Shown in pieces: positions 9,092-16,226 of a stretch of 43,629 nt of DNA. The translations under genes and the position numbers were made by a program. The stretch is from assembly GCA_040219575.1 (NCBI GenBank), contig JAVJSD010000143.1, forward strand, positions 1-43,629. The letters are read 5' to 3'. The stretch's first letter is position 1. Every line of letters starts with the position of its first letter. A model generated the notes under the pieces. The model had not been told where the DNA came from. It saw only the letters and a list, made by a program, of their open reading frames with translations, and did not search any database. This DNA is from JAVJSD01 sp040219575. Its GTDB lineage: Bacteria > Planctomycetota > Planctomycetia > Pirellulales > Pirellulaceae.

Positions 9092-10648
9092 ATGCAGCGC
9101 CTGCTGGAAGGGTGTTCACTGCTTTTGGCCTGCTTCATTTTCACGCCGGCTTTCGGACAACAGGCCGCCCGGCAGAACGGCGGCGCGGCGGACGCGATCC
9201 GCAATGATCAGTCGTCGTTTCTCGTCCGCTGCGAGCTGAATCACAAGACCGGCAGCTACCGTGAGGGCGACGCCCTGTCGGCGACGGTCGCCTGCGAAGT
9301 CGATGCCTATATCTACGTGCTCTACCAGCAGGCCGACGGCAAGGTCGTGCAGATCTTTCCCAACCGCCTTCAGCCGAACAACAAGGTGTCGGCGCGACAA
9401 ACCGTGCGGATTCCCGCACGCAACGACCTGTTCCACTGGACGATCGGTCCGCCGTTCGGCAAGGAGACGCTGAAAGTGATCGCCTCCAAGCGGCCGCTTG
9501 ACGAGCTGTCCAATCCTGAGGCGAGAAAGAAGCTGTTTCCGCCCGTCGACGGCCAGGCGATGAAGGGCATCGACTTGGTGCTCGGCGAGCGGCCGCCCAG
9601 CGAGTGGGAAGAGGACGCCGTCGAACTCTACACCTACTCCAAGGACGCCGCCCCGCTGGAGGCCCATCAGCGGCGTGTCGGCGTGTTCTTCGGCGTGGCC
9701 CACTACGAGTTCAACGCCGAATACGAACAGGCGCAGCTTGACGCCGGCGTGCCGGCCGACAAGGTTCGAGCGCTCAATCTCCCCTCGTCGCACAACAACG
9801 CCAAAGTGCTGGCGGGCTTGCTCAAGGAGGTTGGGCAACTCGACGAAGTGCGCGTGTTCACCAATGAGCAGGCTACGCGGGACAAGATGCACGAAATGCT
9901 CACGCACTGGCTGCCACAGCACACGCGGCCTGGCGATACGGTGATCTTCTTTTACTCGGGTCACGGCATTCAGATCGGCGACGACACCGGCGACGAGCCC
10001 GATCACTACGACGAGGTTCTCAATCCGTACGACCAGATTACCGGCGACGTGCTCGTGCAACTGGCGAAGAAAAGGGACCAACTCGACGCCTCGCAGGCGG
10101 CGCGGCTGGAGACTCTGCGTCAACTGTTCGTCACGGTGTACCAAAAGACCGAGTCCGGCGCCCAAGCCAACGAGGCCGTGATTCGAGCCACCGGCGTCTC
10201 GGACGACGAATTCGGGCAATGGCTGCAACATCTCGACGGCCGCCGCATCGCCATCGTGTTCAATGGCTGCCACACCGGTGGATTCGCCAACAACGAGAAG
10301 GGCGTTGAAGGTGAAGGAAAATCGGGTGGGTTCGACTTTCTCGACGGCGAAATCAGTCGCCTGAAGGACATCGGCCAGCGGCATTGCTCGCTGCTCACCG
10401 CCTGCACCGCCAGCCAGTCGTCGCTGGTGCACCGCGATCGCGAATTCAGCGTGCTGCCGTATTTTCTGATCGAAATGCTTAACAAGCGCGATCAGGGGCC
10501 CATCAACATGACCGACGCCCATTCCTACTGCACCAGGCGGATGGAGGACTACTTTCGCGAAATGGAAGCCCGCACCTCCGGCCGCGTGCCAGCCCATCAG
10601 CCGCAGCTATACACAGACCGCGACGAGCCAATCTATCTCAAGCCGTAA
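9092..10648 (+). CDS. Secreted DUF4384-caspase protein
   Basis: The 518-residue product has a signal peptide (to about residue 22, FTPAFGQ). A DUF4384 beta domain follows (about 40-135), recognised from EGDALSATVACEVDAYIYVL and VVQIFPNRLQPNNKV. The caspase-like peptidase domain spans about 193-500, with His at 291 (FYSGHGIQ) and Cys at 393 (FNGCHTGG). DUF4384 commonly sits next to peptidase or kinase modules in envelope signalling proteins. The His-Cys interval is 102 residues, clearly longer than the 50-70 in other caspases here, because a helical insertion (about 315-370) lies between them. ATG 9092 is preferred to 9059: AAGGA lies seven bases before it and the signal peptide then starts correctly. 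A similar architecture recurs at 24835. Confidence 0.85.
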   Translation: MQRLLEGCSLLLACFIFTPAFGQQAARQNGGAADAIRNDQSSFLVRCELNHKTGSYREGDALSATVACEVDAYIYVLYQQADGKVVQIFPNRLQPNNKVSARQTVRIPARNDLFHWTIGPPFGKETLKVIASKRPLDELSNPEARKKLFPPVDGQAMKGIDLVLGERPPSEWEEDAVELYTYSKDAAPLEAHQRRVGVFFGVAHYEFNAEYEQAQLDAGVPADKVRALNLPSSHNNAKVLAGLLKEVGQLDEVRVFTNEQATRDKMHEMLTHWLPQHTRPGDTVIFFYSGHGIQIGDDTGDEPDHYDEVLNPYDQITGDVLVQLAKKRDQLDASQAARLETLRQLFVTVYQKTESGAQANEAVIRATGVSDDEFGQWLQHLDGRRIAIVFNGCHTGGFANNEKGVEGEGKSGGFDFLDGEISRLKDIGQRHCSLLTACTASQSSLVHRDREFSVLPYFLIEMLNKRDQGPINMTDAHSYCTRRMEDYFREMEARTSGRVPAHQPQLYTDRDEPIYLKP

Positions 10649-10680
10649 GCTTACGCTCGTTCCAATGCGGGTGAGGTTGT

Positions 10681-10709
10681 TTGGCGTTTGCCCGCCGATT
10701 TGCTAGAGT
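10681..10709 (+). promoter_or_regulatory. Possible sigma70-type promoter for the caspase-FGE gene
   Basis: TTGGCG (10681-10686) and TAGAGT (10704-10709) are separated by 17 bases, a standard -35/-10 spacing, and lie about 78 bases before the chosen start codon. The match is only partial, and planctomycete promoters are poorly defined. Confidence 0.35.
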
Positions 10710-10786
10710 GGCCACACCTTTTTTGGGGGTGCAAGCGGATTGTTTCGAGCACCCTAGGGGTTCCCGCATCACAGACTGAGAGCGAC

Positions 10787-12580
10787 ATGGAATCACCACG
10801 AAAGCTCGTCCTGGCCATCTTCGCATTTACGCTGCTGGGCGCCGCCGCCGGCGCCGTGGAGCCGCCGCCCCCGCCTGCTGAAGTGCGCCGACCGCCGAAT
10901 GTGGGGCCGCCGCCCGTCGAGCCGTTGGCGGGCCGTTGGGCGCTGCTGATCGGCGTGGACGACTATACGGAGCTCGAAGACCTGAGATTCGCGGGCGCCG
11001 ACATGCGTGCTTTGCGTGAAAGGTTGATCGCTTCGGGTTTTCCGGAACGCCAAGTTTTCCTGATGCACGACGACGCCGACGAAAGCCACTATCGGCCGAT
11101 TCGGGAGAACATCGAGAAGCAGCTCAAACTGGTCATGGGTCTGGCCGAACAGGGAGACCTGGTGCTCGTGGCCTTCAGTGGACACGGGGTCCACCTTGAC
11201 GGTAAGAGCTACCTCTGTCCGACCGAAGCCGACCTCAATCGACCAAAGGAGACCATGGTCCCCGTCGATACGTTCTATCAGCAACTCCGCGGCGCCCCAG
11301 CTGATTTGAAGCTGATGCTGGTCGACGCCTGCCGCGACGACCCACGCCCGCCTGGCCGCCGCAGCGCCGCGCCATTGCCGAGCAAGCAGGAGTTCAATAG
11401 CACGTTTGAACGTCCGCCCGAGGGACTCGTGCTGCTGTCGAGTTGCCGCGCGGGCCAAGTGTCGGTCGAGGATGAAGAGTTCGGACACGGTGTATTCATG
11501 CATTTCGTCTTGCGCGCCCTGGAAGGCAAAGCGGATGGAGACGGAGACGGCGCCGTTTCGCTCGGCGAGTTGTCGCGATACTCCGCCGGCGAGACCAAGG
11601 TCTACGTGGCCCGCAAGTTCAACGAATTCCAGACACCTGGGCTGCGCGGTGATTTGAGCATCGAGGCGCTCGACTTTCCGTTGCGAGCTGCGAGCGCCAA
11701 GCCGGAACTGACCAATTCCCTCGGCATGAAGCTGAATTTGATCCCGGCGGGCGAGTTCCGCATGGGAAGCGAAGAATCGCCAAGTGCGACCGCCCGCGCC
11801 TTCGGCGGCAAAGCGGAGTACTTCACCGATGAGCACCCGCGGCACAACGTGCGGATCACGCGGCCCTTCTATCTGGGCGCTTACGAAGTGACGCGTGGAG
11901 AATTCCGCCAATTCATGGAATCCAGCGGCTACGTGGTCGATTCCGAGCGTGACGGGCAGGGTGCTTACGGCTTCAACGCGACGACACAAAAATTCGAGAA
12001 ACACTCATCACGATACTCGTGGCTCACTCCCGGATTTCAGCAGAGCGACCGACACCCGGTTGTCAACGTAAGTTGGCGGGACGCCGTCGCGTTCTGCGAA
12101 TGGCTGAGTGAGAAGGAAGGCAGGACCTACCGCTTGCCGACGGAGGCGGAGTGGGAATACGCTTGCCGTGCTGGCGCCGGCACGCGCTTCCAATCTGGTA
12201 ATGACGTGGAAGGACTTGCGCTCGTCGGCAATGTCGCAGACGCCTCTGCACGACAACGCATCTCGGGCGTCAACTGGGCCATCCGCGCACGCGACGGCTA
12301 TGTGTTCACAGCGCCGGTCGGCAGCTTTCGTCCGAACGGATTCGGCGTGTACGACATGCACGGCAACGTCTGGGAGTGGTGCCTCGACCGGTATGGCGAG
12401 GATTACTACTCCACCTCACCGCTTGAGAATCCGTCCGGTCCCGAAGAGAGTGAATCGCGCGTCATTCGCGGAGGGGGCTACTACTTTAAGCCGGCCAATT
12501 CCCGCTCGGCGTTTCGGGCCGGCTATTCGCCGTCGAGTCGAAACAACAGCGGCGGCTTCCGTGTTGTGATGAAGCCGTGA
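10787..12580 (+). CDS. Secreted caspase-FGE fusion without a templated variable repeat
   Basis: This 597-residue protein has a signal peptide (to about 23), a Pro-rich linker, a caspase domain (about 50-300) with His133 (FSGHGVHLDG) and Cys182 (VDACRDD), an EF-hand-like loop DGDGDGAVSLGE (about 251-262), and an FGE-sulfatase/C-type-lectin-like domain (about 308-597; YRLPTEAEWEYACRAGAG, YDMHGNVWEW). It is closely related to the DGR target at 16227, with long near-identical stretches in the caspase part, but lacks the PEGA domain. Its C-terminus (VIRGGGYYFKPANSRSAF) is homologous to the VR protein but differs from the template at many non-adenine bases, so it is not a recent VR. FGE catalytic cysteines are not evident, so a binding role is more likely than formylglycine formation. 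ATG 10787 places the signal peptide correctly. Confidence 0.88.
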   Translation: MESPRKLVLAIFAFTLLGAAAGAVEPPPPPAEVRRPPNVGPPPVEPLAGRWALLIGVDDYTELEDLRFAGADMRALRERLIASGFPERQVFLMHDDADESHYRPIRENIEKQLKLVMGLAEQGDLVLVAFSGHGVHLDGKSYLCPTEADLNRPKETMVPVDTFYQQLRGAPADLKLMLVDACRDDPRPPGRRSAAPLPSKQEFNSTFERPPEGLVLLSSCRAGQVSVEDEEFGHGVFMHFVLRALEGKADGDGDGAVSLGELSRYSAGETKVYVARKFNEFQTPGLRGDLSIEALDFPLRAASAKPELTNSLGMKLNLIPAGEFRMGSEESPSATARAFGGKAEYFTDEHPRHNVRITRPFYLGAYEVTRGEFRQFMESSGYVVDSERDGQGAYGFNATTQKFEKHSSRYSWLTPGFQQSDRHPVVNVSWRDAVAFCEWLSEKEGRTYRLPTEAEWEYACRAGAGTRFQSGNDVEGLALVGNVADASARQRISGVNWAIRARDGYVFTAPVGSFRPNGFGVYDMHGNVWEWCLDRYGEDYYSTSPLENPSGPEESESRVIRGGGYYFKPANSRSAFRAGYSPSSRNNSGGFRVVMKP

Positions 12581-12901
12581 AGACGGCGTCCTGTTTCATG
12601 AATCCTGCGGAAGAGGCGAGAGATGTTCACGCAGCGTGGTTCGCAATCGGGGGCGACCATCTTCCGGCCCCTTGTTTCCAGCTGTTTAATCGTGGGATTG
12701 CTGTGCCCAGTCGCCAGCCTTGCGGCACAGCAGGCGACGCTCGCTCCATCGCTGCCGGAGACGACCTGCTGGCTAGAGTTAACGCTTCCGAAAGGTCGGT
12801 AGTTGCATTGGCCGTCGGCGACGCAGAAGTTCGCACGATCCAGGCAATGCCTTGTTTCCGATTGTGCTGACGCCTAATACAGAGAGATCAACGCAGCAGT
12901 C
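12581..12901. other. Gap between caspase-FGE and TPR-CHAT genes
   Basis: This 321-bp gap holds only the truncated PEGA-type reading frame at 12623-12802. After its stop, the remaining hundred bases show no frame with recognisable family sequence and no clear promoter or terminator. Confidence 0.5.
12623..12802 (+). pseudogene. N-terminal remnant of a PEGA-caspase family gene
   Basis: This 59-codon reading frame begins with ATG after a purine-rich AAGAGGCGAGAG. It encodes a good signal peptide (LIVGLLCPVASLAAQQ) and then LPETTCWLELTLPKG, which matches the start of the PEGA domain in the DGR target (LADTTCKLELTLPEG). It stops at TAG 12800 just where the PEGA glycine loop should continue, and no matching sequence follows. 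I read it as the stump of a family member whose body was deleted. A genuine small secreted peptide is a less likely alternative. Confidence 0.6.
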
Positions 12902-15900
12902 ATGCCCATCTCACGCCACACCTGTCGATTGCTGGCGGCGGCCTTGCTGCTCGGCACGCTTTCCATCACGGCGCGCGGCGATGAATTGGCCGACCTGACC
13001 AAGCAATACTATGAGCACGTGCAGAACGGTCGTTTGGCGGCGGCGGAAACTGCCGCGCGCGAAATTGTTCGACTCGGAGAGTCCGCCTACCGCGCCCGCC
13101 CTGGCAAGCTGGTCGAGCCTCTGAATCAGCTCGGGCTGGCGCTGATGTGGCAGGGTCGTTTCTCGCAGGCCGCCGACGTCTACGAGCGGGCCGCCCGCCT
13201 GGCCGATCGGCATCTGCCGGCGACCGACACACTGACGATGGTCAGCCACTCCTTTCTAATGAAGGCCTACCTCAAGCAGGCGCGCTACGAGGACGCGTTG
13301 CCTCACGCCGAGCGCGTCAGCGAATGGTCACGGCGCAACGCGGGGGAGGACGTGGCGGCCACGGTGATCGCGCAGTGTGAACTCGTGGAGCTCTACGCGA
13401 AACTGGGCGAGTTCGACAAGGCGCGTCCCATCTGCCGTGAAACGCTCACGCTGGCTGCCGGCCGGATTTCCAAGCAGCCGCAGTTGCTCGACCGCAGCAT
13501 GCAAGTCGCCACGTCGTTGTATATGGCGCAGAAGCGGTACGAGCAGGTCGAAGCAAATTGGAATTGGGCCTATGACTGGTCCCGAAAGAAGTTGGGAAAC
13601 GATCACGCATTCATCGCCAAGTGCTGCGTTGGTTTGGGTGACGTGAAACGGGAACAGGGGCGGTGGGCGGAGGCGGAGGCGCTGTATGACAAAGCGGCGG
13701 CGATTTGCAATTCGGAAAAATCCGCTCACGAGCGCGCGTACTTTGCGGCCGTGGTCGAGCGGCAGGGGGACTTGCGCTTCACGTTGCACCGCTATCGTGA
13801 CGCCCGCAAATACTTCGACCAGGCACTGGCGATACGCCGCGAAGTCTATGGCGGCGGGCACTCCCTTGTCGCTGATGTCCTCTTCAAGCAGTGCCTGGTT
13901 CTCGTCGCTCAGCACCGCGCAGCCGAGACCGAACCGCTTCTGAAGGACTGTGTGCGGATCTACGGGAATTCGATGGGACCGGGCCATCCGCGACTGGCCG
14001 AGTGCCTGGCGTGGCTGGCCTGCGTGCAGCTCGCCCAAGGTGATGTCGAGGAGGGCGTCGCGGCCGCCCAACGAGCTCAGGCGATTTGGCGGAAGCTGGG
14101 AGACAACACCCACGAACCGATGATGCTGGCGATGTCGGCGCTCTTGCCATTGCACGAAGGGCAATGGGAGACGTCTGTCGATACGTTGAGAGGAGCGATC
14201 GAACGGGCCCGGGCTCAGGCCGCCGACGAAGCGCCCTCGTTGGGCGAATTACAGGATCTCGCCGCGTTTCTCGCGTACAAGGCGGGGGACGATCAAGCCG
14301 CCCTGGCTGCAATCGACCGTGCTGAAGCGGCTCCCCGCCCGTTTCCACAGCAACGCTTTCAGTTCCAGGAGTTGCGGGCCTGCGTGCTCTGGCGGCTCGG
14401 CCGACGTGAGGAGGCGCTCGCCGACCTCCGAGAGGCGATTCGAATCGCCGAGCAGTTGCGGCTGCAAAGCTCCGGTGGGCCCGCCGAGCAAGCAACATTT
14501 TTCGGCGAAATGACGAGTGCGTCGATGCGCATGGTCGATTGGCAAGGCGAGCTTGGCGATGTGGCGGCGGCGCACAATGCTCTCGAACGCGCCCGCGCGC
14601 AGACGATGCTTGATCAATTGAACGTCCGCGGGAAGGACCTGCTGGCGGGCCTATCCGACAAGATGGCGCAGCAATTGCGAACCAAGGAAAGGGCGGCGAA
14701 TCTGCGCATCGCCAAGGCCGAAAGCCGACTTCGCTTGCACTTCGAAAGGCAGGGGCGGGAAGAAAGCGAGGAGTTCGCGGAACTCGAGCAGGAAGTGCAA
14801 TCCGCCCGGCGGCAAATGGTTGCGGTCCGGCAGGAGATCTTCAACAACAGTCCCGTCTATCAGGAGGCCGTTTCGCGAGCCCAAAACCCGGTGACGCTCG
14901 ACGAGCTCAGCAACTACGTGAAATCTGAGGGCGCGATGCTGTTGCAGTATGCGTTCGTCCCTGATGGATGTCTGCTTTTCGCGATTGCACCGGAGGGGCG
15001 GGCGACCGTTTCTCGCCTGACCATCGCCCCGGAGCAAGCAGAGGCGCTTGGCGCCAGCGCGGGTCCACTTGATCACACACGACTCCGGCAGTCGCTTCAC
15101 GACGGCGAACCGGGTCTTCTTGACCAGCTCTCTCAGCCCGGCACGGAACGACAAACCGCGTCGAGGCTTTCGGCCCTCTGGAAGACGCTGGTGCCCGCGG
15201 CGCAACGACGCCGTTTGCTCGCCGGCGACGTCAAAACGCTGATCGTAATTCCGGATGGAAGTTTGACACGGCTGCCGTTTGAAACACTGGTCACGTCGCT
15301 GGGCGATGCTCCAACGTATTTGTTGGATGTCGGCCCCCCTGTGGTGTACGCTTCGTCCGGCTCGATTCTGCACAAGCTTGCCACGACGGAAAGCGTCAAA
15401 GCGACGGCGCGACCGGCAAGCGTGTTGACCGTCGGCGAACCGGACTACACTTCGCCGGACTCCGCGGAACTGGACAATCTGTTATGGCGAGCACGAACCA
15501 GCCGCGCTGGTGTGGCGCCGATTCCCCATTCAGGATTGGAGTCCGCGTGGGTGGCCCAGGTCTTTGCAGATCGCGACGTCTCCGTCAAACGCCTGACAGG
15601 ACGTCAGGCAACCGAGGCGAATGTTCGCCGTGAGCTGTCTGGGCGTCGGTGGATTCATCTTGCCTGCCACGGCTTTGCGGACGACGCCTACGGCAACCAG
15701 TTCGGCGCGCTGGCATTGTCGCCCGGCCGGTCCAGCGAGCCGGCGGATGACGGAATGTTGAGCCTGGCCGAGATTTACGCGTTGGACCTGAGCGGCTGCG
15801 AGTTGGCCGTGCTCAGCGCCTGCAATACGAATTTCGGTCCCTTGCAAGTCGGCGAAGGCGTGTGGGCCTTGTCGCGCGGGTTCATCGTGGCGGGAGCGCG

Positions 15901-16111
15901 GCGTGTCGTGGCCAGCAACTGGCTGGTCGATGACGAGGCGGCCGCCAGCCTGATCAGCTACTATTGCGGAGGAATCGCCAATACACAGAAACGCGGGGAA
16001 CCACCCGACTACGCCGCGGCGCTGCAGCAGGCGAAACGCTGGGTTCGCAACCAGGAAAAGTGGAGCAGCCCCTATTACTGGGCGACGTTCGTCCATGTGG
16101 GGCCGAGGTAA
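12902..16111 (+). CDS. Secreted TPR-CHAT protease
   Basis: The 1069-residue protein has a signal peptide (LLAAALLLGTLSITARG). A long run of TPR-like helical repeats covers about 30-560 (for example LGLALMWQGRFSQAADVYER, DARKYFDQALAIRREVYG), then a charged coiled-coil-like stretch (about 585-650). A C-terminal CHAT domain (about 750-1069) carries His near 923 (IHLACHGFAD) and Cys near 974 (LSACNT). CHAT is a clan CD relative of caspases, and the dyad is intact. TPR-CHAT proteins are typically proteases switched by partners bound to the TPR scaffold. No type III-E CRISPR effector or other CRISPR gene is nearby, and the signal peptide argues for an exported role. It lies in the same orientation as the caspase-FGE genes on both sides. 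Confidence 0.88.
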   Translation: MPISRHTCRLLAAALLLGTLSITARGDELADLTKQYYEHVQNGRLAAAETAAREIVRLGESAYRARPGKLVEPLNQLGLALMWQGRFSQAADVYERAARLADRHLPATDTLTMVSHSFLMKAYLKQARYEDALPHAERVSEWSRRNAGEDVAATVIAQCELVELYAKLGEFDKARPICRETLTLAAGRISKQPQLLDRSMQVATSLYMAQKRYEQVEANWNWAYDWSRKKLGNDHAFIAKCCVGLGDVKREQGRWAEAEALYDKAAAICNSEKSAHERAYFAAVVERQGDLRFTLHRYRDARKYFDQALAIRREVYGGGHSLVADVLFKQCLVLVAQHRAAETEPLLKDCVRIYGNSMGPGHPRLAECLAWLACVQLAQGDVEEGVAAAQRAQAIWRKLGDNTHEPMMLAMSALLPLHEGQWETSVDTLRGAIERARAQAADEAPSLGELQDLAAFLAYKAGDDQAALAAIDRAEAAPRPFPQQRFQFQELRACVLWRLGRREEALADLREAIRIAEQLRLQSSGGPAEQATFFGEMTSASMRMVDWQGELGDVAAAHNALERARAQTMLDQLNVRGKDLLAGLSDKMAQQLRTKERAANLRIAKAESRLRLHFERQGREESEEFAELEQEVQSARRQMVAVRQEIFNNSPVYQEAVSRAQNPVTLDELSNYVKSEGAMLLQYAFVPDGCLLFAIAPEGRATVSRLTIAPEQAEALGASAGPLDHTRLRQSLHDGEPGLLDQLSQPGTERQTASRLSALWKTLVPAAQRRRLLAGDVKTLIVIPDGSLTRLPFETLVTSLGDAPTYLLDVGPPVVYASSGSILHKLATTESVKATARPASVLTVGEPDYTSPDSAELDNLLWRARTSRAGVAPIPHSGLESAWVAQVFADRDVSVKRLTGRQATEANVRRELSGRRWIHLACHGFADDAYGNQFGALALSPGRSSEPADDGMLSLAEIYALDLSGCELAVLSACNTNFGPLQVGEGVWALSRGFIVAGARRVVASNWLVDDEAAASLISYYCGGIANTQKRGEPPDYAAALQQAKRWVRNQEKWSSPYYWATFVHVGPR

Positions 16112-16129
16112 CGGATTGATTTGCCGCAG

Positions 16130-16150
16130 TCAGCCTGCTGCGTAGGCTGA
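16130..16150. terminator. Small hairpin after the TPR-CHAT gene
   Basis: TCAGCCT and AGGCTGA form a perfect 7-bp stem around a 7-base loop, 18 bases after the CHAT stop codon. There is no T-run, so it is only a possible terminator. Confidence 0.35.
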
Positions 16151-16226
16151 AGAGGGCCCCGTTGAGGGCGATGTCGTTCACCGCGTGTTTTCTCGTCATG
16201 TCCGATTCGCCACGCATCTCGCCGCC

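Noticed and set aside
10644..10655. 12-bp palindrome CGTAAGCTTACG over the stop codon of the DUF4384-caspase
   Set aside because: It is short, has no partner copies seen and no T-run; chance is sufficient.
12450..12577. Possible second VR at the end of the 10787 caspase-FGE gene
   Set aside because: Differences from TR occur at many C, G and T positions and at third codon positions, so this is ordinary homology, not recent adenine-directed homing.
12902..16111. TPR-CHAT gene as part of a type III-E CRISPR system
   Set aside because: No repeats, Cas7-11-like effector or other cas gene is visible, and the protein has a signal peptide.
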